Part shown: in pieces, positions 1-8,402 of the stretch
How the letters are laid out: each line of letters begins with the position of its first letter
Numbering within the stretch: position 1 is the stretch's first letter
Origin: JAGLQQ01 sp043806135
Lineage (GTDB): Bacteria > Omnitrophota > Gorgyraeia > B26-G9
Assembly: GCA_043806135.1 (NCBI GenBank)
Contig: JAZDHG010000044.1
Location: forward strand, 1 to 41,811
Direction: 5' to 3'
DNA length: 41,811 bases
Translations under genes and position numbers: made by a program
The notes under the pieces: generated by a model
Told to the model about the DNA's origin: nothing
Databases searched by the model: none
The model's input: the letters and a program-made list of their open reading frames with translations, nothing else

Positions 1-466
1 ATAACAATAAATATACGACTACTCGTTTTTTCTGTATTTTTGTCACCTGACCAATATTTCCAACTCTATTCTTTCCTCTGAGCAGGTCGTAATATCTATT
101 TATTATCATGTAATACGACTGTGCTTAAATACTGGTTTTTATGCTTTTTCTTCCCCTTTTGAAATGTCGCGCTGTATTTTCTTTGGTTTAGGCGAACAGA
201 CGAAGACATGATGTCTGAGCTCCGTAATCCATGGATGGATTTTCGGAGGCAATCCGCCTAAGGCGGGTTGTCAGAGAGCCTAAATCATTAGAAAATAAGT
301 GTACATTTCTTGGGGCGGTTTTCCTTTGCTTCGTTTCCTTTTGACGCCAAAAGGAAATGAAGGCTGGGGGACGTTTCATCGGGGGCAGGCATCGCCCCTA
401 CCTAAAACACGCACCCAATATATCAAACACACCAGAGCCCACCCCACCCAGAGGGTGGTCTTTGGT
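1..466. other. Non-coding, repeat-rich left edge
   Basis: I see no convincing gene here. The stretch holds two inverted repeats: a GC-rich one at 251-269 (AATCCGCCT / AAGGCGGGTT) and a longer one at 329-362 whose 14-bp arms read CTTCGTTTCCTTTT / AAAAGGAAATGAAG with one mismatch. Short open frames cross both repeats, but their proteins are basic, low-complexity and dictated by the palindromes, so I do not call them. The block lies downstream of the DUF3137 gene and may hold its 3' UTR. Confidence 0.5.
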
Positions 467-1414
467 TTACGCCTTTGTCCATATTCTCGTATTCAGGTTC
501 AATTCCTCCACTATCCCTACCGCCATTTGAAAATCCTCAAAATACTGCTGAACAGGGGAAAAGTCCAGCAATGTCCTGAATATACGCGGTTCAAAAAGAT
601 TTCTTGTGTATGAAACAGCCACATAGACTTTAGATCCGATAAAAGAAAAATAGATTGTACGCCTGTTTTTTTTCTTAAACTCTACCATCCTGCTCATAAG
701 ACTGGTCGATAATATGTACCGCGCCTCTATCTGGTCATCACCATAGACCGCAAACATTTTTTCAAATTCCGGATCCTCCAGTTTAATGAGCTGTCCTCTC
801 ATTTTGTTTATTGACTGCAGCAAAGTGCCGATCTGGCCGAACAGCTTTTCCGCTGTATCCGGCAAGACCACAGTCCTGCCTCTGAAATGTTTATTAAAAT
901 CCGCTATAAAAAACAACCCCTTGAATATGGTATGTACTTGCCTGCGCCCTTTGCTGTCATGCGTAACATATTTTGCGTGGATCTCAGAAAACTCAAGCTG
1001 AGTCTGCCCCAACTTGCCTTTAACATAATCATCCCCGCTGTATTCATCCGGCCTTCTCGTAAATATCTTACTTTCCATAAATGCAGCACTTGAGATACAG
1101 CTTGTTCTCAGGTAAGTAAGATTTGGATCAATAAAATGCACAATGCTCTCTATTATGCCTTTCTTAAAGTTCTGCCTGTAATTTTTCGCGGCAAAAAATA
1201 AAACACCCGAAACGGCAAGAAAGCTAAACACTATTATAAAAAATGACAGATCTGTGTTTTTAACATAAAACGCAAACATTGTGGCTACGGGAATAATGGT
1301 CAAGCCGGCAAGCAATACCTTATTTCGCACCGCCATTCTCTGAACCTCCAAGACCTTTAGTTCAGGCAGCAGTGAAGTCTCGTAAAAATTCTTTAATTCC
1401 TCAATTGTTTTCAA
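467..1414 (-). CDS. DUF3137 family membrane protein
   Basis: A 315-residue protein of the DUF3137 type, a family of unknown function often encoded next to LemA, as here. An amphipathic N-terminal segment is followed by two adjacent transmembrane helices (about residues 32-50 and 56-75) and a long cytosolic-type domain. That domain carries features I associate with the family, such as FSEIHAKYVT and IFKGLFFIADFNKHF in the middle and a SRMVEF...SFIGSKVYVAV stretch near the end. The start is TTG (1414), with AAAGGG about 12 nt upstream; the next in-frame ATG would remove the N-terminal helix. It lies 34 nt downstream of lemA and is probably co-transcribed with it. Function in the envelope is inferred only from the pairing. 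Confidence 0.8.
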   Translation of the reverse strand: MKTIEELKNFYETSLLPELKVLEVQRMAVRNKVLLAGLTIIPVATMFAFYVKNTDLSFFIIVFSFLAVSGVLFFAAKNYRQNFKKGIIESIVHFIDPNLTYLRTSCISSAAFMESKIFTRRPDEYSGDDYVKGKLGQTQLEFSEIHAKYVTHDSKGRRQVHTIFKGLFFIADFNKHFRGRTVVLPDTAEKLFGQIGTLLQSINKMRGQLIKLEDPEFEKMFAVYGDDQIEARYILSTSLMSRMVEFKKKNRRTIYFSFIGSKVYVAVSYTRNLFEPRIFRTLLDFSPVQQYFEDFQMAVGIVEELNLNTRIWTKA

Positions 1415-1448
1415 TTATTTATTGCCCTTTCCTGTAAGAAGACCGCTC

Positions 1449-2006
1449 TTACTGAGCAAAAAGATTTTTTACATCCACATTTTGTCTTTCATTTTGAGAA
1501 ATTTCAAACACCTGTTTTTTTTGATAATGCATCATGGAAGCCAGAATGTTTGTCGGAACCATTTCTATGGCATTATTATAGTCAGTTACCGCGGCATTAT
1601 ATGCTCTGCGCGCAGCAGAGATCTGCTCTTCGATTTCAGTCAGAGACCTCTGCAGCTGCATGAAATTCTGATTAGCTTTAAGATCAGGATAGTTTTCAAC
1701 CGCTACCATAATACCGCCAAGAGCTTTAGTTACCTTATTGTCCAGTTCTACTTTTTCGTCATCACTGAGATTCCCTGAGATTGCCTTTGCCCTTAGCTCG
1801 GTTATTTCAGTTAAGGTATTTTTTTCATATTGCATATAGGTTTTAACCGTAGAAATAAGATTGGGGATAAGGTCATACCTCTTCTTAAGCAGCGCATCAA
1901 TACTAGCAAAAACATTCTGTACCTGGTTTTTTTTCCCCACTAAGGCGTTATAAAAAAGTCCTATTAAAGCAGCCCCTACGATGAGCACCCATAATCCTAT
2001 GTTCAT
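1449..2006 (-). CDS. lemA: LemA family protein
   Basis: A 185-residue LemA-family membrane protein of unknown biochemical function: one N-terminal helix followed by an extracytoplasmic helical bundle. The sequence shows the helix (residues 3-20), then the family signatures KKRYDLIPNLI, a YPDLKAN motif, and ISAARRAYNAAVTDYN followed by a V-P-T-N segment. The reading frame extends 45 nt upstream, but the ATG at 2006 is preceded by AAAGGAGG with ideal spacing (2011-2019), and the helix begins right there, so I use it. It forms a pair with the DUF3137 gene downstream, a recurring bacterial arrangement. Length is normal for the family. Confidence 0.93.
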   Translation of the reverse strand: MNIGLWVLIVGAALIGLFYNALVGKKNQVQNVFASIDALLKKRYDLIPNLISTVKTYMQYEKNTLTEITELRAKAISGNLSDDEKVELDNKVTKALGGIMVAVENYPDLKANQNFMQLQRSLTEIEEQISAARRAYNAAVTDYNNAIEMVPTNILASMMHYQKKQVFEISQNERQNVDVKNLFAQ

Positions 2007-2023
2007 TTTATCCTCCTTTATTG

Positions 2024-2042
2024 ATCCCGCCTTAAGCGGGAT
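2024..2042. repeat. Short GC palindrome (ATCCCGC...GCGGGAT)
   Basis: A near-perfect inverted repeat, ATCCCGC-CTTAA-GCGGGAT, lies just upstream of the lemA ribosome-binding site. Similar GCGGGAT palindromes occur at 36134-36154 and, in part, at 251-269 and 30137, so this is a member of a dispersed small palindrome family. It would form a hairpin in the lemA leader. No U-run follows it. Confidence 0.6.
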
Positions 2043-2103
2043 TTTATCCAAGACATTATCAGCCTAATCTATTTTTCACTGCGTATTTATATACCTGAAT
2101 ATA

Positions 2104-2601
2104 TTACTTCAATTTATCCGGATCGTTTTTGCTTTTACTAAAGAGATAGAATCCCACACCACCCAGCATTAGAATAAGAATAATAAAATAAAAAAAGAAA
2201 CTACTCTTAGAAGGCTTTTCATCATCCAGTTTTTCTTCAATCTCCGTCACAACAGCCTGTCCCGGACGTTTACCGCTGACATTTTTGATAACAAGATCGC
2301 CTTTATATTTAAGAAATACCGATTTGTCAAATATCTTTTGAACTATTGCACCGTCAATTTCATCACCCACTTTGACAATTTTTCCATTTATAATAGCTAT
2401 CGGCTCCTTTTGAAAAATTATACCGGTAACTTCGAACTCAATCGCAAAAGCTCCCGCAGCTATAGCCATAAAGAGCACTAAAAAGAAAATGAAGCTCACC
2501 CGGGCTTTAGCCCGGGGTTTCTGAGCGGAATCCCGCAGAGTTGCTTTCATCCCCAGCTTAAAAGCTGGGGTTTTCAAAGCATGCGGGATAAACTTAATCA
2601 T
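2104..2601 (-). CDS. Exported membrane protein with PilP/GspB-like small domain
   Basis: A 165-residue protein that I do not recognise as a named family. After a basic N-terminal stretch (residues 1-34) comes a signal-anchor helix (about 36-54). A short beta-rich segment follows, with INGKIVKVGDEIDG, then V..I....VFLKYKG, resembling the C-terminal domain of GspB/PilP-type secretin-associated proteins (a similarity by eye). A second helix (about 137-155) ends in a basic tail. A ribosome-binding-like AGAGG precedes the ATG at 2601. The first 34 residues are encoded by two perfect palindromes, so the true start may be Met18 or the GTG at residue 35. It sits between the lemA pair and zinc-ribbon genes on the same strand. 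Confidence 0.6.
   Translation of the reverse strand: MIKFIPHALKTPAFKLGMKATLRDSAQKPRAKARVSFIFFLVLFMAIAAGAFAIEFEVTGIIFQKEPIAIINGKIVKVGDEIDGAIVQKIFDKSVFLKYKGDLVIKNVSGKRPGQAVVTEIEEKLDDEKPSKSSFFFYFIILILMLGGVGFYLFSKSKNDPDKLK
2499..2570. repeat. Two perfect palindromes inside a coding N-terminus
   Basis: CCCGGGC-TTTA-GCCCGGG (2499-2516) and CCCCAGCTT-AA-AAGCTGGGG (2551-2570) lie 34 nt apart inside the reading frame of the 165-residue protein. They encode its basic, low-complexity N-terminal residues. The surrounding DNA is AT-rich, so these blocks stand out in composition. They look like in-frame insertions of a palindromic element. Confidence 0.65.
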
Positions 2602-2628
2602 CTTCCATAACCTCTCTTCATGATTGTT

Positions 2629-2928
2629 TTAAAGTGAAAACATGAGCTGATAATAACTAATCAGATTTTTGAGCGAATTTGCCGCAACTGCCCCTAATAT
2701 CCAAAACAACCCAATCACAATGATGCTTATCAGAAGTTTTACATTCTTATTTAAATCAGGATTCATCCAAACTAAAGGCAGCGCAAAAGGCCCTACTGCA
2801 AAAAAGAGGATTATCATGCCTATGGGCTGAAAATACCATTTTTTTATTTTTTTAATGAACTCACCGCAATGCTTACACTTTATTGCATCATCCTGTATTT
2901 CTTCCGCACAAAACGGACATTTTTTCAT
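2629..2928 (-). CDS. Small membrane protein with N-terminal zinc ribbon
   Basis: A 99-residue protein. Residues 1-26 form a single zinc ribbon, CPFCAEEI....KCKHCGEF, with two CxxC knuckles spaced like the common zinc_ribbon_2 fold. Two hydrophobic segments follow (about 33-52 and 63-88), so the ribbon should face the cytosol. The start has TAAGGGGG eight nucleotides upstream. Zinc-ribbon-plus-TM proteins are widespread and mostly uncharacterised; I assign no function. It lies 27 nt upstream of the 165-residue protein gene and 38 nt downstream of another zinc-ribbon gene, in an apparent run of co-oriented envelope genes. Confidence 0.75.
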   Translation of the reverse strand: MKKCPFCAEEIQDDAIKCKHCGEFIKKIKKWYFQPIGMIILFFAVGPFALPLVWMNPDLNKNVKLLISIIVIGLFWILGAVAANSLKNLISYYQLMFSL

Positions 2929-2966
2929 AGAATTACCCCCTTAAAAATACGGCCTGCCACGCTTGT

Positions 2967-3344
2967 TCAAACCAAATCGCTTTCCCTGAACTTTTTCCAC
3001 AGTCTTTTAAACCTAGGCTCATAAATTAATTCATAAAGATGCGACTTGTCCGGTAAAATCTCTGATATCAGGTCTCTCAACCTGTTTTTTTCTATTTCCA
3101 AGTCATCCAGACTGCAATCAATGTTCAGTATCAACGAAACTATACTGTCAGCCATTTTGCGTATTTGGACAACTTTTTCCTCTTCAAGCTTCGATTCATA
3201 CTCTTTACAAATCTCATTTAAACGCCCCAATACATCTTCTTGCTCAAAACTTAGGTTTTTCCCGCAAACACAGAACACATTCTCCTGTGCGTCAAATAAT
3301 GACAACTCATAGATTTTCTTGCACTTTGGACATTTAATCGACAT
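2967..3344 (-). CDS. Zinc-ribbon protein with helical C-terminal domain
   Basis: A 125-residue soluble protein of no family I recognise. Residues 4-30 look like a zinc-binding knuckle pair (CPKC near the N-terminus, then CVCGK). The rest is charged and predicted helical, with an R/K-rich C-terminus (PRFKRLWKKFRES). The ribosome-binding site AAAGGAAT precedes the ATG. The protein has no signal peptide or membrane helix. Its position directly upstream of the other zinc-ribbon gene suggests shared expression; the role is unknown. Confidence 0.7.
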   Translation of the reverse strand: MSIKCPKCKKIYELSLFDAQENVFCVCGKNLSFEQEDVLGRLNEICKEYESKLEEEKVVQIRKMADSIVSLILNIDCSLDDLEIEKNRLRDLISEILPDKSHLYELIYEPRFKRLWKKFRESDLV

Positions 3345-3421
3345 TTTTATTCCTTTATAGGAAATAACTCCTAAACCAAATCAACAAGTACTAGGTATAA
3401 AGCCAGACATAATAATTGTAA

Positions 3422-4333
3422 TTATTCCTCTTTCTGGCCGTTTATGATTTTGCCAACTGTTTCCTGATAACTTTTAAGAAGTTCCTGTTCAGTGGAAAAA
3501 TATACTTTTCTTTTGTCAGGGAACGTCATCCACCAGTACTTGGCACCTTGAGGAGCATCGAGATCAACTTTGAGGTCTACTTCACCATACCAGCTGTATG
3601 TCTGCATCAAATCATCGACTTTATTTTGGAATTTATAGTCAGGTATAAGCAGCCGGTCAAGCTTCCAGTCAAGATTATAACCTGTTATTCTGATATATTC
3701 ATCTTCCGGAAGTTCAATTTTATTCTTTATTACTAGGCTTTCAAACTTTCCCTTGTTATCAATCGTCCTGGCCATATCCCAAAGTTTTATCGGTATGACA
3801 TTTATTATAACGCCTTCTTCATCAACTAATTTAATAACAAATCCATGCCATTTTCGCTGATAATAAACATCCTCTTCCTTTTTATCCAGCATTTTCTTCA
3901 ACGACAGGTACGGATACGCTTCAAACTCATAATGCAATACCCCACTCTGCCAGGCACTTTTAAACCTTACTTTCAGATTTTTTGCCTGAAACTGCTGCTC
4001 ACTCCAATCCTTCATTTCCTCAGCAGTATAATCAACATGAATATTCACCGGTAACGGGGTGCTGGCAGGTAATATACTCTGGGGATCCTCTTTAGGCTGT
4101 TCTTTTTCAGGATTTGTTTCAGCGGGTTTTACTTCCGGCTTAGACTGAGCCGGTTTGATCGGGACGATCTCATCCCCTTTTATCACTGATACCTGCCCTG
4201 TTTTTTTATTTAGACGGTAAACCGACCCGTCAACGGCTTTCATTAGTTGATACTGACTCTCTTGAGCAGCAGGCAATTTATCGCAACTTGTTAATAAGAA
4301 TAATAATAAAGCGACAAATACTATTTTTTTCAT
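3422..4333 (-). CDS. Lipoprotein of unknown function
   Basis: A 303-residue predicted lipoprotein. The signal peptide ends in the lipobox LLTSC, with Cys17 as the lipidated residue. After it comes a short element with GSVYRLNKKTGQV, then a Pro/Glu/Lys-rich linker (about 60-90) and a globular domain to the end. That domain contains many Trp and Tyr residues (for example YYQRKWHGFVI and AKYWWMTFPDKRKVYF), typical of a folded periplasmic beta domain. I know no family for it. It has its own promoter 100 nt upstream (4436-4464) and is monocistronic or leads the 3.3-0.5 kb gene run. Confidence 0.75.
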   Translation of the reverse strand: MKKIVFVALLLFLLTSCDKLPAAQESQYQLMKAVDGSVYRLNKKTGQVSVIKGDEIVPIKPAQSKPEVKPAETNPEKEQPKEDPQSILPASTPLPVNIHVDYTAEEMKDWSEQQFQAKNLKVRFKSAWQSGVLHYEFEAYPYLSLKKMLDKKEEDVYYQRKWHGFVIKLVDEEGVIINVIPIKLWDMARTIDNKGKFESLVIKNKIELPEDEYIRITGYNLDWKLDRLLIPDYKFQNKVDDLMQTYSWYGEVDLKVDLDAPQGAKYWWMTFPDKRKVYFSTEQELLKSYQETVGKIINGQKEE

Positions 4334-4435
4334 ATTTTCTCTCTATCACAAAAAATAATCGTTTATCTATTAAGGGTGACCGATACATAACATATTGCTG
4401 TGCAATGTCATTCCTTAACGCTTTTAACCATTTAT

Positions 4436-4464
4436 ATTTTAGTACTAAGCACAGATCCTGTCAA
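4436..4464 (-). promoter_or_regulatory. Sigma-70 promoter of the lipoprotein gene
   Basis: On the minus strand: TTGACA, 17-bp spacer, TAAAAT. The predicted transcript starts about 95 nt before the lipoprotein start codon. The -35 box matches consensus. Confidence 0.65.
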
Positions 4465-4512
4465 TTCGAACATGATTTCAACGGTTTTATCTCCATTCAC
4501 AACCTACTCTAT

Positions 4513-4974
4513 TTAAAGCAATTCCGGATTAATAACAAATTCCAGTTTCCACGCTTCCCGGTCCTTTTGCTCAAGACATACTACTGAGCAGGTTGGATAT
4601 AAAATTTTAACAGTATTTTCTTCTCTGCTAAGCAGTAAAGACGTAAGGTAAGATAAAAAAGGCAGATGCCCTACTAACATAATGTCCTGTTCATTAAATT
4701 CAATTCTTTGCAGGAACGCTTCGGCTGAATCGTTAGGCGAGATCCCATTTATTTGCTCAACTTTGCCAGTGGGGAACAAAACAGAAGCAAGGATCTCAGC
4801 GGTCTGGACAGCTCTAGCTATTCTGCTGCTAATTATACGATCTATTTTTATCTTGGCTTTTTTTAAGAATTCAGCGGTTTTCTGCACATCCAACTTACCC
4901 TTTTCCGTCAATTGCTGCAAAAAATCTTGATTCTCAGCCAAGGCTTGTCCATGTCGCACCAGATAAAGCTTCAC
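4513..4974 (-). CDS. sixA: SixA-type phosphohistidine phosphatase
   Basis: A 153-residue histidine-phosphatase-superfamily protein of the short SixA type, which in E. coli removes phosphate from histidine residues of phosphotransfer proteins. The RHG motif is at residues 7-9 (VRHGQA) and supplies the phospho-acceptor His8. The phosphate-pocket arginine is in SSRIARAVQTA, and the second catalytic His is in VGHLP. The start is GTG at 4974 with AGGGG upstream; only 10 nt separate it from the stop of the tandem-PilZ gene, so the two are probably translated from one mRNA. The phosphohistidine target cannot be read from the sequence. Confidence 0.9.
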   Translation of the reverse strand: MKLYLVRHGQALAENQDFLQQLTEKGKLDVQKTAEFLKKAKIKIDRIISSRIARAVQTAEILASVLFPTGKVEQINGISPNDSAEAFLQRIEFNEQDIMLVGHLPFLSYLTSLLLSREENTVKILYPTCSVVCLEQKDREAWKLEFVINPELL

Positions 4975-4984
4975 AAGCTGGCCC

Positions 4985-5653
4985 CTACCATTCTATCCCT
5001 AATGTCTGCTTCACATAGCGATTTATCTTATCTACACTTGCGCTGTCTATCTGAGTAAATTCTATCCCGCACTCAGAAAATTTCTCATCTCTTTCCTTTG
5101 CCCAGATAACTTTACCCATAGCATGGATAACCTCTTTCTCCTCAGGAAGATTAAAAGACAACTCCAGAGCCTCTTCATTTTTCAAAAGCTCTTTAGCGAA
5201 AACTTTCATTCCTGTGGGGCTTACATCAACGCTAATACAGCGTTTCTCATCATTAGGATTAGTTAAAATTCTATAGCTAACCATTGTGCTCAAATTACTA
5301 CGCACAAATTCGCGATGCTCATCAACCCTACCCAGTGCACTTTTTATGTAACTTGAAAGCATCTGGCGGGAATCAGGCTCCATATGCGTAAACTCTAAAC
5401 CTGTATCACAAAATGATTCAGAGAACTTTCTCTGCCATATCACTTTTCCTTTTGCTGATATGCTCTTAGGCAGACCTGGGATAGATAAAGTAAAAGCTAC
5501 TTCTATATTTTTATCTAAAACTTCGTTAGAAATAAATCTAACTCCAGAAACACTAAGATCTTGGACTAAAACAGTATTTTCTTTGTCCGCCTGTTTATAC
5601 ACAGCCTCTACTCCAACATAAAGCCGCGCAAATCCTCTTCTTTCTCGCGCCAT
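4985..5653 (-). CDS. Tandem PilZ-domain protein (c-di-GMP receptor)
   Basis: A 222-residue protein made of two PilZ domains. Domain 1 (about 4-110) has the RxxxR motif (R6-R10) and the DxSxxG motif (D32LSVSG37). Domain 2 (about 115-222) has REFVR and DVSPTG. Both therefore keep the residues that bind cyclic di-GMP in characterised PilZ proteins. No output domain or signal peptide is present, so it is a cytosolic receptor acting through protein contacts. AGGAGG precedes the ATG. It is co-transcribed with sixA and has a good promoter at 5748-5776. Two divergent paralogues occur at 16908 and 17708. Confidence 0.9.
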   Translation of the reverse strand: MARERRGFARLYVGVEAVYKQADKENTVLVQDLSVSGVRFISNEVLDKNIEVAFTLSIPGLPKSISAKGKVIWQRKFSESFCDTGLEFTHMEPDSRQMLSSYIKSALGRVDEHREFVRSNLSTMVSYRILTNPNDEKRCISVDVSPTGMKVFAKELLKNEEALELSFNLPEEKEVIHAMGKVIWAKERDEKFSECGIEFTQIDSASVDKINRYVKQTLGIEW

Positions 5654-5747
5654 ATAATCCTCCTGAATATTTTACTTAGCCAGTAAACTACTCTTCTGAT
5701 CAATATCCCTTTGTCCATCTAAAGTATATGCCGCACTTATTGTATAT

Positions 5748-5776
5748 ATTTTATTATGTTCATAATTATATGTCAA
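5748..5776 (-). promoter_or_regulatory. Sigma-70 promoter of pilZ-sixA
   Basis: Minus strand: TTGACA, 17-bp spacer, TAAAAT, about 95 nt upstream of the tandem-PilZ start codon. Confidence 0.65.
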
Positions 5777-5877
5777 ACAGAAAGTTATGATAATCTTCTG
5801 CCAGAAAAACCCAAGATATTAAGACAACTCCATCCCTGTATTCCTTAAAATGCAGAAGTTGTCCATATGAGAGAAAT

Positions 5878-6315
5878 TTATAGATATTCCAGTGTAAGCG
5901 TGGCCTGAGACCATAATTTCCAAAGGCCGTCTTCTTGTTTGAAGATTACTATAGAATCAATTATATTATCCATAAATTCCGGGCCTTTGATTTTTGATGT
6001 TTTTTGTTTTACTCTGCCTAAAGCATACTCACCTTCCACCGTAATGAACTTAAAGCCTAATAATTCATATTTAATATCATAAACCGGAAATATTTGGGAA
6101 GAAAACTCCTTCGTAGCCTCAAATCCGGGAGATTTACTGTGTACTGTTTGCATTACTTTTTCAATATCTTCCAGTTCATAAGCCTTGAAATTTTCTGTAA
6201 GAACTCTATTCAATTTATTTTCGATATCCTTCCCCCCCTCATCATCATCAGCCAGTACAACCTGGTTGAACAATAATACCAAAGACAATATTAACACTAT
6301 ATTTCTTTTGACCAT
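5878..6315 (-). CDS. Secreted NTF2/SnoaL-like small protein
   Basis: A 145-residue protein with a cleavable signal peptide (hydrophobic residues about 6-20, likely cut after VVLA). The mature part begins with acidic residues and reads like an NTF2/SnoaL-fold domain. It has a helix with a YELEDIEKVMQTVH pattern near the start and a C-terminal strand pair including DGLWKLWSQATLT, typical of such cone-shaped proteins. No catalytic residues can be assigned. It has its own promoter (6383-6411) and an AGGAGG ribosome-binding site. Role unknown. Confidence 0.7.
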   Translation of the reverse strand: MVKRNIVLILSLVLLFNQVVLADDDEGGKDIENKLNRVLTENFKAYELEDIEKVMQTVHSKSPGFEATKEFSSQIFPVYDIKYELLGFKFITVEGEYALGRVKQKTSKIKGPEFMDNIIDSIVIFKQEDGLWKLWSQATLTLEYL

Positions 6316-6382
6316 CAGTTCCTCCTGTTTTATGATTTTGCCCCTATATTTTTAACCGCCTTGTTCAAATCAAACAAACAAT

Positions 6383-6411
6383 ATCATACCGTTAAATAGC
6401 TTCACTGTCAA
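6383..6411 (-). promoter_or_regulatory. Sigma-70 promoter of the NTF2-like gene
   Basis: Minus strand: TTGACA, 17-bp spacer, TATGAT. It lies between the terminator of the coiled-coil gene and the NTF2-like gene. Confidence 0.65.
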
Positions 6412-6422
6412 ACAACTATACA

Positions 6423-6461
6423 AAGAAAAAAAGCCTGAACTGAGATTATCAATTCAGGCTT
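6423..6461 (-). terminator. Intrinsic terminator of the coiled-coil gene
   Basis: On the minus strand a nine-base-pair stem (AAGCCTGAA / TTCAGGCTT) is followed by TTTTTT. It lies 24 nt after the stop codon of the coiled-coil gene, so it ends that transcript. Confidence 0.9.
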
Positions 6462-6484
6462 ACTAACTTTATATAGCAAGGACT

Positions 6485-8284
6485 CTATTTTAACTTTTTT
6501 TGAATCGGCCTGTCTGAAAGAAGCGTCCTGTAGAACAGACCAATTGCATCATAGGCACCATTAACAAACTCCGGACTTTTCCATCTCCTAGCCTGTATAG
6601 CCTCAAGGGTAAAATCCTTTAACTCTGCAAGCTTTTCCCGATCCAGCACATAAGCTGCTTGATTGGAGCTCTGAAATTTTTCTATTGTTTCCAGGAGCTC
6701 TATTTGTTTTTGCTTCAATGCGTTGATCTCGTTATTAAGCAATTCATCACTTGATCGATACTTAGCAATTTTCGTCATCAATTCTTTGCGCTCATCGATC
6801 AGGTCATTAGCCTTTTGCAAAAAGGCTACTTTTTCAACCCCCATCTTAGCAATTTCCTTCTTGTAATCTTCACTTTTAATACACGTTTGCTCCAGCTGAT
6901 CTTTTTTGCTCCTTGACTCCTTCAATTCTTTTCTAATCTGATCAATTTCTCCTTCCAACTCACTTACTTTCTTTTTTAGCCCTAAATTATCCTGTTCAAG
7001 ACTTAAGCGAGTATTACGCCTTTCTTCCAGCATATTAATTTTAGTTGCCACTTCTTTGTTTTCCTTCCCCAGGTCCGCTATAGTTTTTTTGAGATCTTTT
7101 ATCTCGTTTTCGGCCTGGCTAAGCTCTTGTTCAAGCATAGAGCTCTTTTTATCAAGATAAGGCAGCACTTTTTTTTCTTCCTCAAGCTTACCGATAATTT
7201 TAAATAGATGAACCCTCTCTTTTTCCAATTCGCTGTTTTTATTCTTTAATTCCTCTTTTTCTATATTGTTTTCAGCCATATGAGCCTTTTGGATATTCAG
7301 TGCTACAAGTTCCTTCTTATCCTCTTCAAGAATTGAAATCTTCTCAAGCAATTCTTTATTAATAGTTTCTATCTGAGCTATTTTTTTAGACAGGTCAAGA
7401 TTTGCCTTATTGATTATTTTACCGGAAGACACGTCTTCTTTTAATTCAGCTATCTCATTAAGCAAACTTTTCTGTTCCTGCTCAAAATCAAAAATTTCTT
7501 CCTGAAGCTTTTGGTTCTCACGTTTGCTTTCAAAGAGTTCTTTCTCAAATGTTTTATGCTTTTTAGCTGCCTGAGTGTATTTTTGAAGCTCCTCTACCTT
7601 TGCCTTTACTTCACAATTTTCTGCCTCAAGCGCGCAAAGTTTTCCTTTTAAATCTTCATTATACATCTGGGCTTCATCCAGCTCCGTCTTATACAACTTG
7701 CTCTTTTGATCAAGATAATTTAAAGCTTTGCTCTGGCCTTCCAGGCTTTTGATATTCTTTTCAAGCTCTTTTTTGGCCTCATCATTTTCCTGAACCTGGG
7801 TATTCAAACTGTTGTTCTCAAACCTGAGATTAGCAATCTCGTTTTCCATATCCTGGCGCTCTTTTTGCAGATAAAGAGCATTTCCAATATTTTCCAGACG
7901 GCTGATCTTTTCTATGAATTGCTTTCTTTCCTCACCTAAAAGATCCAAGCTTTTAAGCAAATTCTGCTTGTCTTTTTCCAGGACCGCCGCTATTTCCTGA
8001 AGATTATCACGCTCCTGCTCTACTTCTACGCCAATTACATGCTCGCCTTCAAGACTTGTAATCTGTTCAAGCAAAGCAACTCTTTCCTGCTCAAAAGCAG
8101 ATATCTGATCTTTTAAAGTCCTTCTTTCCTTTTTCCAGTCATCTTCATTTTCAGATGAGGGCACAATATCAGAGTTTCTTTCCATAGAAGTGATTTTCTT
8201 ACATAAATCCCGGTAATCCTTTTCCAGAGCTGATATTCTGTTAGTCAAATCGCCTTTTTCCCCTGAACTTTTCTCGGTTCTCAT
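6485..8284 (-). CDS. Long coiled-coil protein
   Basis: A 599-residue protein that is almost entirely heptad-repeat coiled coil (about residues 10-545), rich in Glu, Lys, Leu and Asn, with recurrent LE.EK / L..EI.. blocks. The last 55 residues change character: an aromatic, globular-looking tail with ARRWKSPEFVNGAYDAIGLFYRTLLSD. There is no signal peptide or membrane helix, so it is cytosolic. AAGGG precedes the ATG. It is monocistronic between a strong promoter (8374-8402) and an intrinsic terminator. SMC, filament or chemotaxis-array adaptor roles are possible, but no family-specific domain is visible and I assign none. Confidence 0.8.
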   Translation of the reverse strand: MRTEKSSGEKGDLTNRISALEKDYRDLCKKITSMERNSDIVPSSENEDDWKKERRTLKDQISAFEQERVALLEQITSLEGEHVIGVEVEQERDNLQEIAAVLEKDKQNLLKSLDLLGEERKQFIEKISRLENIGNALYLQKERQDMENEIANLRFENNSLNTQVQENDEAKKELEKNIKSLEGQSKALNYLDQKSKLYKTELDEAQMYNEDLKGKLCALEAENCEVKAKVEELQKYTQAAKKHKTFEKELFESKRENQKLQEEIFDFEQEQKSLLNEIAELKEDVSSGKIINKANLDLSKKIAQIETINKELLEKISILEEDKKELVALNIQKAHMAENNIEKEELKNKNSELEKERVHLFKIIGKLEEEKKVLPYLDKKSSMLEQELSQAENEIKDLKKTIADLGKENKEVATKINMLEERRNTRLSLEQDNLGLKKKVSELEGEIDQIRKELKESRSKKDQLEQTCIKSEDYKKEIAKMGVEKVAFLQKANDLIDERKELMTKIAKYRSSDELLNNEINALKQKQIELLETIEKFQSSNQAAYVLDREKLAELKDFTLEAIQARRWKSPEFVNGAYDAIGLFYRTLLSDRPIQKKLK

Positions 8285-8373
8285 AATAACCCTTCTTATC
8301 TGTTTGTATTAAATATACCTAAATTGATCATTGAACTATAATCAACCTTATCTTATTATAAAAAAAGTGATTA

Positions 8374-8402
8374 AGTATACCATATTTTTAATTTTTGCGC
8401 AA
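8374..8402 (-). promoter_or_regulatory. Sigma-70 promoter of the coiled-coil gene
   Basis: Minus strand: TTGCGC, 17-bp spacer, TATACT preceded by TGG (extended -10). About 90 nt separate it from the start codon. Confidence 0.65.

Noticed and set aside
188..379. Minus-strand 63-codon ORF at the left edge
   Set aside because: It is dictated by two inverted repeats, is basic and low in complexity, and has no ribosome-binding site.
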